From JAPXLN01 sp033809515 (lineage in GTDB: Bacteria > Bacillota > Sulfobacillia > Fermentithermobacillales > Fermentithermobacillaceae), in assembly GCA_033809515.1 (NCBI GenBank), contig JAPXLN010000002.1, positions 155,047 through 219,046 on the forward strand: a DNA stretch of 64,000 nt, given 5' to 3'. The notes under the pieces are model-generated. The model was given only the letters and a program-made list of their open reading frames with translations. It was not told the DNA's origin and searched no databases. Each line of letters opens with the position of its first letter. The first letter of the stretch is position 1. Below are positions 52,242 to 60,924 of this stretch, one piece after another. The position numbers and the translations under genes were made by a program.

Positions 52242-53527
52242 TGCCTGAAGGGTTCGAGTTTTCCAGGGATATACTAGCTCTTTCAGAGCAATGTACCAGG
52301 GATCTTCTTGAGGTCTGGGCGAGTGTGGATAGGTTAGTCTTCTTCAATCAAGCTAAGGTGCTTCTTGCTTTTACTGAAGAAAGGATAAGCCTTTCCCATC
52401 TTTGCCCTTCTACAGGGTACGGTTACGGGGATGTAGGAAGGGATGCCCTAGATAAGCTGTACGCCCGCGTTTTCGGCGGGGAAGCTGCTATGGTTCGGTT
52501 AAGCTGGACCTCCGGAACCCATGTGCTGAAGACAGCTCTTTTTTCTCTTCTTCGCCCGGGCGATGAGATGCTTTCTGTCACAGGCCAACCCTATGAGACT
52601 CTTCGTCCGGTGATTGGCCCAGGGAGCGGCAGTTTGGCAGGCCATGGCGTAAGCTATAACGTGTCGTCGTGCCTGTTGGACTACGAGACAGGCCACTTGT
52701 CTGAGCTTGGTCTGGAGGAAGCCCTTGATCAAGCAGTAAACTCTCGAACCAGAGTCGTTTTTGTACAGCGCTCTCGAGGCTATTCCCTGCGCCCGGCTAT
52801 ATCCATGAAGACACTGGCGACTTTTACAGGGATTCTGGCGAGAAGATGGCCGCGCATGCTCACCCTGGTAGATAACTGTTACTGTGAGTTTGTCGAAGAG
52901 AAAGAACCCTCTTCATTGGGCATTACCGTTACAGCCGGCTCTCTGATCAAGAACCCCGGCGGCGGTCTGGCGCCTACAGGCGGGTATGTAGTAGGGAAGA
53001 GAGAGTACATCGAGAGAGTGGCTGATGCCCTATACGCTCCTGGAATCTCCGGGGAGGTGGGCAGCAACCCTTACGGTTACAGAGATGTGTACCAGGGCGT
53101 TTTTCTTGCGCCGAAAACAGTAGGGGAAGCGCTTAAGGGGGCGATTTTTGCTGCGCTATTCTTCGAGAGGATGGGCTTTGGAGTTGACCCGGGACCCTTC
53201 GATCCCCGGAGCGATATCGTTCAGTCTATCACTACAGGTTCCCCTGAATCCTTACGGAGCATAGCCCGGTCTATCCAGAGGATGTCGCCGGTTGATTCGT
53301 ACGCTACTCCCGAACCGTGGGACATGCCCGGGTACGAGAACCAAGTCATCATGGCGGCGGGGACTTTTGTTCAGGGATCTTCAATAGAACTGTCCTGCGA
53401 TGGCCCTTTCGTTCCACCGTATGTTGCATACCTGCAAGGCGGTCTAACTAAAGAACACTCGATCCTGGCATGTATGCACGCCGGCCAACAGCTGGTACAG
53501 CTATCCCGCGAACCTGCCATCACCTGA
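52238..53527 (+). CDS. ynbB: YnbB-type PLP enzyme (methionine gamma-lyase family/aluminium-resistance protein)
   Basis: A 429-residue PLP-dependent fold-type I protein of the COG4100 family that follows hflX in many Firmicutes. The substrate-binding N-terminus (FFNQAKVLLAF), RLSWTSGTHVLKTALFSLLRPGDEM, VDNCYCEF and the PLP-lysine region GSLIKNPGGGLAP are visible. The annotation as methionine gamma-lyase or aluminium resistance is by homology; the reaction is unproven. ATG at 52238 overlaps the hflX stop (ATGA). Its end overlaps lexA on the opposite strand by eight bases. Confidence 0.88.
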   Translation: MMPEGFEFSRDILALSEQCTRDLLEVWASVDRLVFFNQAKVLLAFTEERISLSHLCPSTGYGYGDVGRDALDKLYARVFGGEAAMVRLSWTSGTHVLKTALFSLLRPGDEMLSVTGQPYETLRPVIGPGSGSLAGHGVSYNVSSCLLDYETGHLSELGLEEALDQAVNSRTRVVFVQRSRGYSLRPAISMKTLATFTGILARRWPRMLTLVDNCYCEFVEEKEPSSLGITVTAGSLIKNPGGGLAPTGGYVVGKREYIERVADALYAPGISGEVGSNPYGYRDVYQGVFLAPKTVGEALKGAIFAALFFERMGFGVDPGPFDPRSDIVQSITTGSPESLRSIARSIQRMSPVDSYATPEPWDMPGYENQVIMAAGTFVQGSSIELSCDGPFVPPYVAYLQGGLTKEHSILACMHAGQQLVQLSREPAIT

Positions 53528-54128
53528 CGCTTCTGTACAGACCCACAACCTTTCCAAGGATACGTACGTCCCTTGAGACAATGGGCGACATTGTTGAGTT
53601 CTGAGGTTGAAGGCGAATCCTATCCTTTTCCCGGTAAAAAGTCTTAATGGTTGCTTCATCGCCTAGCAGAGCTACAACCGTGTCTCCATCTTCGGCTGAG
53701 TCTTGCTGGCGAACCAGAACATAGTCCCCGGGAAGAATCCCTGCTTCAACCATGCTTTCGCCTTCTACTCTAAGAAGAAACAGGTTGTCGGACTTGACCA
53801 AAGCTTTGGGAAAGGGGATCACTTCTTCTATGTTTTCAACTGCAAGGACAGGCATTCCTGCTCTAACCATGCCGAGCAAAGGAACCATGACGATGCCTTC
53901 AGGCTCATTCGCCGCACTTTGCGTGATGTTAAACGCTCTAGACTTCTGAGCCTCGCGCTTTATGTACCCTTTGCGTTCGAGGTTACGTAGATGAGTATGA
54001 ACCGTGGCAGTGGACTTGAGATCCAGTCTCTGACATAGTTCCCGGACTGAAGGAGGATAACCTGTCTCGTCTATACAGTCGCAAATGGCCTGAAACACCC
54101 TGCTTTGCTGGGGAGTGAGCTTATCCAT
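53520..54128 (-). CDS. lexA: LexA repressor
   Basis: LexA represses SOS genes and cleaves itself when RecA filaments form. The N-terminal winged helix (LTPQQSRVFQAI, then VRELCQRLDLKSTATVHTHL) binds the SOS box. The cleavage bond is Ala90-Gly91 (VRAGMP), and the catalytic pair is Ser125 (GESM) and Lys162 (ATIKTF). 202 residues. ATG at 54128 is behind TTAGGAGGG; the frame is open to 54188. A LexA box upstream implies autoregulation. Confidence 0.97.
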   Translation of the reverse strand: MDKLTPQQSRVFQAICDCIDETGYPPSVRELCQRLDLKSTATVHTHLRNLERKGYIKREAQKSRAFNITQSAANEPEGIVMVPLLGMVRAGMPVLAVENIEEVIPFPKALVKSDNLFLLRVEGESMVEAGILPGDYVLVRQQDSAEDGDTVVALLGDEATIKTFYREKDRIRLQPQNSTMSPIVSRDVRILGKVVGLYRSVR

Positions 54129-54170
54129 AAGCAACCCTCCTAACTGGTTGGGCGAAATGGTGACCCTTAT

Positions 54171-54183
54171 CGAACACAAGTTT
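54171..54183 (-). promoter_or_regulatory. LexA (DinR) box upstream of lexA
   Basis: CGAACACAAGTTT matches the Gram-positive SOS box CGAAC-RNRY-GTTYC at 12 of 14 positions when the following base is included. It lies 43 bases before the lexA start and between lexA and the divergent gene at 54314, so it could control both. Confidence 0.7.
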
Positions 54184-54313
54184 AGCATGGAACATGCTCA
54201 GATGCAAACGGAAGTTTGGGTATGAAGAAGCTCTTCATAGAATAGCCGGAACCGGGTACCCTATTGTTGCACAGGATTGGTACCTCGCAGGACTGTCAGA
54301 AAGGAGGGATGGT

Positions 54314-54631
54314 ATGGAGGATTGGCCAAAGGACAAGAGGTGGGCTCCCAAGGACCCAAAAGAGCCTGAGCGCAAGGAGGAAGATACGCCTGAAGTTCCC
54401 TTCTTCCGAGAAGATTTCCCTTTGGAGACACCTTTCTATGAAGAGGAAATGGACCCGTATTTTCACCCGGAGCCCCCGCTGCCCCCTGTTGAGAACGAGC
54501 AGCCTCCGGTGGATCCGGAAGAGGACTGGTACTGGCGCGAGCCTGAGAATCCACCCTTTGAAGATGGGATGTGGCCGTGGCCGGATACAAACAGAAAACC
54601 GCAATCAGATCGCCCGCCAAGGCCAAAATAG
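54314..54631 (+). CDS. Acidic Pro/Trp-rich small protein
   Basis: I do not recognise this 105-residue protein. It is very rich in Pro, Glu, Asp, Trp and Phe (VPFFREDFPLETPFYEEE, then PEPPLPPVENEQPP), with no Cys, no signal peptide and no membrane helix, and should be largely disordered. ATG at 54314 is well supported by AAGGAGG; the frame opens at 54194. It ends before a clear terminator. It lies between lexA and a LysM gene with a sporulation-like promoter; an exterior spore protein is one possibility, an SOS-controlled gene another. Confidence 0.6.
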   Translation: MEDWPKDKRWAPKDPKEPERKEEDTPEVPFFREDFPLETPFYEEEMDPYFHPEPPLPPVENEQPPVDPEEDWYWREPENPPFEDGMWPWPDTNRKPQSDRPPRPK

Positions 54632-54680
54632 ACTGCTTATGAGCAACTGATGCTCAGTTCTACAGATGCCCCAGGTACTG

Positions 54681-54699
54681 CCCTCGTCAGAGGGTTTTT
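54681..54699 (+). terminator. Intrinsic terminator after the Pro-rich gene
   Basis: CCCTC-GTCA-GAGGG followed directly by TTTTT and CTTC. Short but canonical. Confidence 0.75.
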
Positions 54700-54705
54700 C
54701 TTCAT

Positions 54706-54733
54706 CACCAATCCCCAGAGGTCTACATACACT
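54706..54733 (+). promoter_or_regulatory. Possible mother-cell sporulation promoter (SigE/SigK-like)
   Basis: CATACACT (54726-54733) matches the -10 of SigE (CATACAMT) and most of SigK (CATA-N3-TA). CACC lies 16 bases upstream, as in SigK promoters (AC). It is about 54 bases before the LysM gene. Confidence 0.35.
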
Positions 54734-54786
54734 GAGAAGGAATTCGCCTTTTGTCAGTTGGATCCTTAATATTGGAGGGAGGAGAC

Positions 54787-55617
54787 ATGCCGGACCAGAC
54801 TCTAACGGAAACAAGCGTGTTTACCTGGTCGAGAGAGCGGGAACTGGTGCCTGTATACGAACGTCTGGTAGCAATTGCACCTCAGACCGCCTGCATCGTG
54901 TTGATCGAGGAATTGATAGACCTTCACAGGATGCAGTTGGCAGACGCGAAAGAGCTTCTGGGCGCCCTGAACATAGAAGCGCCCGGTGAGTACACGGCCA
55001 TCACAATACCTGATAGTCTTGAGTCAATAGTGCCTCTGCTCTATGAAAAGGAAGCGGAGATACTGGAGCAGGGTTACCTCAGGCTTGACCCGTTCATTGA
55101 AGACGCGACTACCCGCGGGATCATGTTTCGCGTATCCAGGCGTAAAGCACGTCAGATTGCTCTTTTGCGTGAAATAGCTATCAGATGCAATATAGTGATA
55201 ATCGTGGGACATCCTTCAGGACCGGTAGTACCGGCGCCGCCTACGGTACCGCCAGAGATGCCGCCCGGGGTTACTGACTATATTGTACAAAGCGGTGATA
55301 CTATGTACCTCATTGCCCAGAGGTACGGGATCTCGCTTCAGACGCTTATTAGCGCCAATCCTCAGATCAGAAACCCGGAACTCATATATCCCGGGGAAGT
55401 GATTCACATTCCTCGCGGTCAGGTGGTGAGTCCGGCCCCTGGTACGCCGGGTGGGAGGCAGTACATCATTCGCAGCGGCGATACAATCATCATAGTGGCC
55501 CAGCGGTTTGGATTGTCGGCTGCAGAACTGATTGCCTTTAACCCTCAGCTTGGGGGCAGAACCGAGTTAGTGGTAGGGGAGATCATTTATATACCTGGGT
55601 CAGGTGCAGTAGGGTAG
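54787..55617 (+). CDS. Two-LysM protein with helical N-terminal domain
   Basis: The N-terminal 145 residues are a helix-rich domain with Glu/His-containing helices (IEELIDLHRMQLADAKELL; YEKEAEILEQGYLRLDP) that could be a four-helix bundle; I do not recognise the family. A Pro-rich linker (about 150-168) leads to two LysM repeats (YIVQSGDTMYLIAQRYGI and YIIRSGDTIIIVAQRFGL), which bind glycan chains. There is no signal peptide, as is common for spore coat proteins such as SafA. ATG at 54787 is behind GGGAGGAG. Together with the promoter this suggests a spore envelope protein. Confidence 0.75.
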   Translation: MPDQTLTETSVFTWSRERELVPVYERLVAIAPQTACIVLIEELIDLHRMQLADAKELLGALNIEAPGEYTAITIPDSLESIVPLLYEKEAEILEQGYLRLDPFIEDATTRGIMFRVSRRKARQIALLREIAIRCNIVIIVGHPSGPVVPAPPTVPPEMPPGVTDYIVQSGDTMYLIAQRYGISLQTLISANPQIRNPELIYPGEVIHIPRGQVVSPAPGTPGGRQYIIRSGDTIIIVAQRFGLSAAELIAFNPQLGGRTELVVGEIIYIPGSGAVG

Positions 55618-55636
55618 AACTCAGCTCCCGACTTTT

Positions 55637-55668
55637 CAGGGGGTCCCCTTAGCCTAGGAGACCCCCTG
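55637..55668 (+). terminator. Stem-loop after the LysM gene, no U-tract
   Basis: CAGGGGGTC (55637-55645) pairs perfectly with GACCCCCTG (55660-55668). Neither strand has a T-run next to it. Confidence 0.45.
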
Positions 55669-55683
55669 TCCAGGGGAGAGGAG

Positions 55684-55725
55684 CGGAAAGCACTGTACTC
55701 CGTCCGCCGGATGGCGGGCTTTCCG
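55684..55725. terminator. Stem-loop between convergent LysM and oppF genes
   Basis: CGGAAAGC (55684-55691) pairs with GCTTTCCG (55718-55725), with an inner CCGCC-GGAT-GGCGG hairpin. On the plus strand a TTTTTT run follows ten bases later; on the minus strand, downstream of oppF, there is none. It is likely the shared end of both convergent transcripts. Confidence 0.5.
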
Positions 55726-55743
55726 TGATTTGGTCGTTTTTTG

Positions 55744-56721
55744 TTACCTGTCGAAGTTGTGGCAAGCTACAGTATGATCGGTCGTTACCTCCCTGAGAAG
55801 CGGCTCTTTTTCCGCACATATTTCAGTGGCAAATCGACACCTGGTCCGGAACCTGCACCCTGAAGGCGGGTTCAGGGGACTGGGGACATCACCTTCAAGA
55901 AGAATTCGCTGCTTTCTCGACTTAGGGTTTGGAACCGGTATGGCTGAAATAAGCGCCCTGGTGTAGGGATGAAGAGGATTATCATAGATGGTGTCACTAT
56001 TTGATACCTCAATGATCTTGCCCAGATACATGACTCCCACCCGGTCGGATATGTGCTTGACCACGTGAAGTCCATGGGCAATGAAAAGATAAGTTACATT
56101 CAGCTTCTCCTGTAGATCCTCTAGCAAGTTCAGAATCTGGCTCTGGATAGACACGTCAAGGGCGGAGACAGGTTCGTCGCATACCATCAGCTCAGGATCT
56201 GTGGCAAGAGCTCTGGCAATTCCTATCCGCTGGCGCTGTCCCCCGGAGAACTCGTGGGGATACCTCTGGCTGTGCTGCGGCGAGAGCCCTACCATATCCA
56301 AAAGGTGAGCCACTCTTTCCTTGAGTTCCTTGCCCCTGGCCATACCGTGAAAGGCAAGTGCTTCACCGACTATCTCGCCTACAGTAAAGCGCGGGTTCAG
56401 GGACCCATATGGGTCCTGAAATATAACCTGCATCTTCGGACGGATCTTGCTGAGCTCCGTTTTCTCAAGCTCGAGAAGATTCACGCCGTCAAACAAAACG
56501 CTTCCTGCTGTAGGTTCTATTAGCCTGAGCATAGCTCTGGCCGTAGTTGTTTTTCCGCACCCGCTTTCTCCCACTAAGCCCAGGGTCTCACCGCGCTGCA
56601 AGGAAAAACTGATGTTGTCAACTGCTTTTACATGCCCTACGGTCTTCTGTAGCACCCCGGCTTTGACCGGAAACCATTTTGTCAGCCCGTTTACCTCAAG
56701 AAGGAGATTGCCGTCTGTCAT
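55744..56721 (-). CDS. oppF: Oligopeptide ABC transporter ATP-binding protein (OppF type)
   Basis: One of two ATPases powering peptide import. Walker A GESGCGKTT, the signature FSGGQRQRIGIARAL and Walker B VCDEPVSALD are intact. The C-terminal oligopeptide/dipeptide domain (PLNPPSGCRFRTRC) contributes the extra 60 residues typical of Opp/Dpp ATPases and often an Fe-S site. 325 residues. ATG at 56721 overlaps the oppD stop by four bases and has GGAGGTGG upstream. It is the last gene of the operon. Confidence 0.93.
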   Translation of the reverse strand: MTDGNLLLEVNGLTKWFPVKAGVLQKTVGHVKAVDNISFSLQRGETLGLVGESGCGKTTTARAMLRLIEPTAGSVLFDGVNLLELEKTELSKIRPKMQVIFQDPYGSLNPRFTVGEIVGEALAFHGMARGKELKERVAHLLDMVGLSPQHSQRYPHEFSGGQRQRIGIARALATDPELMVCDEPVSALDVSIQSQILNLLEDLQEKLNVTYLFIAHGLHVVKHISDRVGVMYLGKIIEVSNSDTIYDNPLHPYTRALISAIPVPNPKSRKQRILLEGDVPSPLNPPSGCRFRTRCRFATEICAEKEPLLREVTTDHTVACHNFDR

Positions 56722-57743
56722 TGCTGGTCCACCTCCTCAGGCTCCTCAGCCTCAGGTCCGGAACCCCTCATAAAGCACCTGACTTTGCGCCGTCCATCCA
56801 GAGTGATCAACTCGGGTACAGACTCTCGGCACATCTCCTGAACTTCATGGCATCTGGGATGAAACCGGCAACCTGCGGGTAGCTCCAAGAGGTTTGGAAC
56901 TGTTCCTTCAATGACATGAAGGCGGGTCCTCCCGGAATCAAGGCGCGGTATGGAGCGCAAAAGAGCGCTGGTGTAAGGGTGAGTGGGCCTTTCAAACAGA
57001 GCTTCACACGGCGCTTCCTCAACGATCTGCCCAGCGTACATTACAACAACCCGCTGAGCCATTTCAGCTATGACCCCCAGGTCGTGGGTAATGAGAAGAA
57101 CGCTCATCCCGGTTTCTTCCTTGAGGCGTCTTATCAGGTCCAGAATCTGAGCTTGAATGGTGACGTCCAGAGCGGTGGTAGGTTCATCTGCTATCAAGAG
57201 CTTGGGATTGCAGGACAATGCCATAGCTATCATAACACGCTGTCTCATGCCGCCTGAAAGCTGGTGAGGGTATTCTACGTAACGCCTCTCAGGCTCCGGT
57301 ATGCCCACCATCCTCAGCATCTGAATTGTCTTTTCCTTAGCTTCCTCTTTGGACAGCTTCTGGTGAAGCATGATGGTTTCCGATATCTGGATTCCAACGG
57401 TGTATACAGGGTTCAGAGACGTCATGGGCTCCTGAAATATCATGGATATCTTGTTGCCCCTAACGGAGCGCATTTCCGGCTCAGACTTGTCCAGGAGACT
57501 CTCGCCTTGAAAATGCACGCTTCCTGCGGTTATCAGCCCGGGAGGCGAAGGGATAAGCCGCATGATCGATAGGGAAGTCACCGACTTGCCGCACCCGGAT
57601 TCACCTACCATTCCCAGAGTCTCACCCTCTTCAATGCCAAAAGACACTCTGTCTACGGCCGTTACTACGCCGTCGTCAGTAAAGAACCGGGTTGTTAGGT
57701 CGCAAACTTCCACCAGCGGACGAGTCAAAGACAGACTGCTCAT
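56718..57743 (-). CDS. oppD: Oligopeptide ABC transporter ATP-binding protein (OppD type)
   Basis: Partner ATPase of OppF. Walker A GESGCGKSV, signature LSGGMRQRVMIAMAL, Walker B IADEPTTALD, and the C-terminal ELPAGCRFHPRC element are present. 341 residues with a Pro/Glu-rich end. ATG at 57743 has GGAGGTGAGG upstream. It lies between the NlpC/P60 gene and oppF on the minus strand. Confidence 0.93.
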   Translation of the reverse strand: MSSLSLTRPLVEVCDLTTRFFTDDGVVTAVDRVSFGIEEGETLGMVGESGCGKSVTSLSIMRLIPSPPGLITAGSVHFQGESLLDKSEPEMRSVRGNKISMIFQEPMTSLNPVYTVGIQISETIMLHQKLSKEEAKEKTIQMLRMVGIPEPERRYVEYPHQLSGGMRQRVMIAMALSCNPKLLIADEPTTALDVTIQAQILDLIRRLKEETGMSVLLITHDLGVIAEMAQRVVVMYAGQIVEEAPCEALFERPTHPYTSALLRSIPRLDSGRTRLHVIEGTVPNLLELPAGCRFHPRCHEVQEMCRESVPELITLDGRRKVRCFMRGSGPEAEEPEEVDQQ

Positions 57744-57770
57744 ATAGTTACCTCACCTCCGCCACGTGCG

Positions 57771-58973
57771 TTATTTGATGATCCTGCGGCCCTGAAGGAA
57801 CTTACCGGCCAGGGATGCCGAGTAGTCTTCATGGGACGGGTAGAAACTGTTAATGGAAAGACCTGAGCTTCCCGAATGAATGTAGCGATAATCTCCGAGA
57901 TAAATCCCTACATGGGAAGGGCCGGGTCTGTAGGTTTCAAAGAACACAAGATCCCCCGGTTTGAGGTCTTCTATCAACCTTACCGGGGTACCCTGTTCAT
58001 ACTGCATGTTGGCATCTCTTCGAATATGGTAACCGTTCATTTTCATGCAAAACTGGGTAAACCCTGAACAGTCAAATCCGTAGGAGGTACAGCCTCCCCA
58101 AAGATAGGGAAGACCTACGTACTGTTTGGCTGTGGCCAAGACTCCGGCAGCTCCTTTTTCTTCGGCGAAGACATTGTCCAAACCGGGGAACACCTCGATA
58201 TCCAAGGCTTTTACGAACGCTTCTTTGCCCCCCGGAAGTCGGAGTTTGGTCCTGTCCTGGCCGGCTGATTCGGCGGGCAGCACGGAACCTTGAACAAGCC
58301 TCATGTCAAACAAGCTCGTACCATGTGCGTCTGTAGCTTGAGTCATTTTGGAGGTAACTAAAGCTACCTCTCCTGACCAGAATTGATCCAGACCGGTTTT
58401 GTCAAAGATGACAATGAGGTCGGGATCGGCCCAACCCAGGTAGTTATCGGTCATCTGAACCAGGTACCAGCCGTCTTTTTTCTTCAGGAGACGCAGAATG
58501 TCGCCTATCCTGGCCTGAGTGACAGTGTTCTTGCCTTCTGATTGACCCGGCGCGTCTCCCAGGTTTATCACAGGTTCGGCAACAACAGCCCAGACCTTGT
58601 CTCCCAATTCTGGATCAGGGAGCATTTTCACGCTGTCAACCACTTTCACCGAAGGGATCTCCGATAAATTTGCGACAATCAAGTCCTTGGGACCTTTCTC
58701 GGTGGCCTCTCCGGTCAAAGTGACCGTACCTCCATCTACGGAGCAGGAAACCTCAAACACGGTTTCCTCGTCACTGAGCTTGGCGCTTTCAAGAGTTGTC
58801 TCGATGACCGCTTTCGCCCGGGTAAGGATCTCCGCGTCAGACAGGGCAGGTTGGGCATGCTTACATCCTGCGGCCAAGATAAGGAACATAATAGCTAAAC
58901 CAAGACAAAGAAGACCAAGGCAAAGCGAGTCTGGCCTGGTATAAATCTGTCCGCTTCTGCGATGTTTTCTCAA
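57771..58973 (-). CDS. NlpC/P60 cell-wall endopeptidase lipoprotein
   Basis: A lipobox LAAGC near residue 37 predicts a membrane-tethered lipoprotein. The middle holds a BON-like beta/alpha domain (about 45-120, VDGGTVTLTGEATEK) and SH3-like strands (about 125-270). The C-terminal NlpC/P60 domain has the Cys nucleophile in GFDCSGFTQFC and the His in SHVGIYLGD. These enzymes cut gamma-D-Glu to diamino-acid bonds in muropeptides. Being inside the opp operon (oppC before, oppD after) points to muropeptide processing ahead of import, as for B. subtilis YkfC beside an Opp-like ATPase. TTG at 58973 behind GGAGGG. Confidence 0.87.
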   Translation of the reverse strand: MRKHRRSGQIYTRPDSLCLGLLCLGLAIMFLILAAGCKHAQPALSDAEILTRAKAVIETTLESAKLSDEETVFEVSCSVDGGTVTLTGEATEKGPKDLIVANLSEIPSVKVVDSVKMLPDPELGDKVWAVVAEPVINLGDAPGQSEGKNTVTQARIGDILRLLKKKDGWYLVQMTDNYLGWADPDLIVIFDKTGLDQFWSGEVALVTSKMTQATDAHGTSLFDMRLVQGSVLPAESAGQDRTKLRLPGGKEAFVKALDIEVFPGLDNVFAEEKGAAGVLATAKQYVGLPYLWGGCTSYGFDCSGFTQFCMKMNGYHIRRDANMQYEQGTPVRLIEDLKPGDLVFFETYRPGPSHVGIYLGDYRYIHSGSSGLSINSFYPSHEDYSASLAGKFLQGRRIIK

Positions 58974-58990
58974 GTGAAAATCCCTCCGCC

Positions 58991-59932
58991 TTATCTCTTT
59001 AGTCTCGGGTCAAGTGCATCCCTGAGCCCGTCGCCCAGAAGGTTAAACGACAGAACCGTCAATACTATAGCTACGCCCGGCCATACAGAGAACCAGGGAT
59101 TGGAGCGCAGGTAGGGTCTGGCGTCACCAATCATGTTACCCCAGCTGGGAGTGGGGGGCAGGATACCCAATCCGAGGTACGAAAGGGAGGCCTCTGAAAG
59201 CATGGAGCCGGGTATTCCCATGGTTACCGAAACGATTATGGGACCCAAACAGTTGGGCAGAATATGCTTGAAGATAATCCGGGCGTCAGACAGTCCCTGG
59301 GCCCTGGCCGCTTCCACATATTCGGACTCGCGCAGCGAGAGGAACTGGCCGCGAACAAGCCTTGCCCGCCCTGCCCACCCGATAATGGACAGAGCCAGAA
59401 ACATGTTATAGATGCCGGGGCCGAGAGCGAACATGATACCGATGTAAAACAGAAGATCCGGGAATGCAAACAGAATATCGCCTGTTCGCATCAGAAGCAT
59501 GTCGATCCAGCCGCCGTAGTAGCCGGCCAGCGCTCCGAGGAATACGCCTATAACAGTAATGAGAAACTGGGTCACAAGCCCAACGGTAAGGGATATCCTG
59601 GCGCCGAAAAGCAACCTTGAAAGGATATCACGGCCCAGAGTATCCGACCCTAGAATGTACTTCCCGTTTCGAGTGATCCTGGAAGGAGCTCCGGGTAGTT
59701 TGAGTCTATTGGGAAGATCCTGCTTCAGCGGGTCCGCGGGCGCTAGCCACGGCGCGAGTATTGCTGACAGGGTCAACAATATAACGAAGATCAAGCCCAC
59801 AATGGCAGGACGGTTTCTCTTGAGCCGCTTCCACGAATCGACCCACAGGGAATGGGAACTCTCGGGCCTTTCTTCGGCGGATTCACCCTGCACAGTTTCC
59901 TTGCGTCTTATCCTGCCCTCGTTAACCTTCAT
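58991..59932 (-). CDS. oppC: Oligopeptide ABC transporter permease (OppC type)
   Basis: A membrane permease with an N-terminal cytosolic stretch (about 40 residues, charged) followed by about six helices. The EAA loop is visible in EYVEAARAQGLSDARIIFKHILPN, which is typical for contact with the ATPases. LGSDTLGRDILSRLLFGARISL is the usual OppC/DppC N-terminal motif. 313 residues. ATG at 59932 is behind GGGGTGGG and 11 bases from oppB. Confidence 0.93.
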   Translation of the reverse strand: MKVNEGRIRRKETVQGESAEERPESSHSLWVDSWKRLKRNRPAIVGLIFVILLTLSAILAPWLAPADPLKQDLPNRLKLPGAPSRITRNGKYILGSDTLGRDILSRLLFGARISLTVGLVTQFLITVIGVFLGALAGYYGGWIDMLLMRTGDILFAFPDLLFYIGIMFALGPGIYNMFLALSIIGWAGRARLVRGQFLSLRESEYVEAARAQGLSDARIIFKHILPNCLGPIIVSVTMGIPGSMLSEASLSYLGLGILPPTPSWGNMIGDARPYLRSNPWFSVWPGVAIVLTVLSFNLLGDGLRDALDPRLKR

Positions 59933-59943
59933 GTTCCCACCCC

Positions 59944-60861
59944 CTAGCGCAGACGGATTCTCGGGTCTAGATAGCCGTACATGACGTCTACAACAATGTT
60001 CACAAACACGAATATGAACGCGTTAAAGAGGACCGTGCCTTGAACCAGAGGAAAGTCGCGGTTGCTCAGCGCCCAAACCGACAGACGTCCCACTCCCGGG
60101 ATAGCGAATATGCTCTCAACCATAAGCGCTCCCGTAAGGAGACCTCCGATTTGCATTCCCATGATAGTGACCACCGGAATCAAAGCGTTCTTAAGGGCGT
60201 GGCCAAATATGACGGCCTTTTCAGCCAGACCTTTTGCCCTGGCGGTCCGTATGTAGTCCTGTCTAATGACATCAAGCAAGGTGGTCCGTGTGTACCTTGC
60301 TATAGACGCTGCGTAGCGTGTTCCAAGGACAAAAGCGGGAAGTATCATGTACTTGGGACCTGAGTACCCGGAAATGGGCAGTATGTTTAGCCCGAGACCG
60401 AAAACCAGCTGGGCGATGGTAGCCACCCAGAACGCAGGCGCGCTAATGCCGAGGAGAGCGCATATCATCATAAAATGGTCAAGGAACGAGTACTGCTTCA
60501 CGGCGGATACGATTCCGACGACGAGACCCATGGTGCTTGCCACCACAAAAGCTGTGAAAGCAAGTTTTACAGTGTTTGGAAACGCATTTCTTATCATGTC
60601 AGACACAGGCAAATTAGCTATGAACGACTTGCCGAGGTCACCCTTGCAGGCGTTAAGCACGAACCTTCCATACTGAACAGGCAGCGGGTCATTTAAGCCG
60701 AGCTGCTCACGGACTTTTTGTATTGTTGCATCGTCGGATCTTTTGAGCATGATCTCGACCGGATCTCCGGGGACTACGTTGAGCAAGACAAAAGTAATCA
60801 ACGTTATGCCTATGAGAACAGGGATGGCAATCAGGATTCTGCGGACAATGTAGTTGACCAT
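59944..60861 (-). CDS. oppB: Oligopeptide ABC transporter permease (OppB type)
   Basis: The second permease, starting with MVNYIVRRILIAIPVLIGIT, the hallmark N-terminus of DppB/OppB. The family signature LNVVPGDP follows, and the EAA-type loop reads DYIRTARAKGLAEKAVIFGHALKNA. 305 residues, six helices. ATG at 60861 has GGGGTGA upstream. A perfect stem-loop separates it from oppA. Confidence 0.93.
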   Translation of the reverse strand: MVNYIVRRILIAIPVLIGITLITFVLLNVVPGDPVEIMLKRSDDATIQKVREQLGLNDPLPVQYGRFVLNACKGDLGKSFIANLPVSDMIRNAFPNTVKLAFTAFVVASTMGLVVGIVSAVKQYSFLDHFMMICALLGISAPAFWVATIAQLVFGLGLNILPISGYSGPKYMILPAFVLGTRYAASIARYTRTTLLDVIRQDYIRTARAKGLAEKAVIFGHALKNALIPVVTIMGMQIGGLLTGALMVESIFAIPGVGRLSVWALSNRDFPLVQGTVLFNAFIFVFVNIVVDVMYGYLDPRIRLR

Positions 60862-60879
60862 CTAATCACCCCATATGGA

Positions 60880-60910
60880 GCGAAGATGCGCCAATGCGGC
60901 GCATCTTCGC
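60880..60910 (-). repeat. Perfect 13-bp stem-loop between oppA and oppB
   Basis: GCGAAGATGCGCC (60880-60892) pairs perfectly with GGCGCATCTTCGC (60898-60910) with a five-base loop. No U-tract follows on the minus strand. In many ABC operons a stem-loop here protects the 3' end of the binding-protein message and lowers downstream expression. Confidence 0.7.
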
Positions 60911-60924
60911 CCATCTGTCCATAT

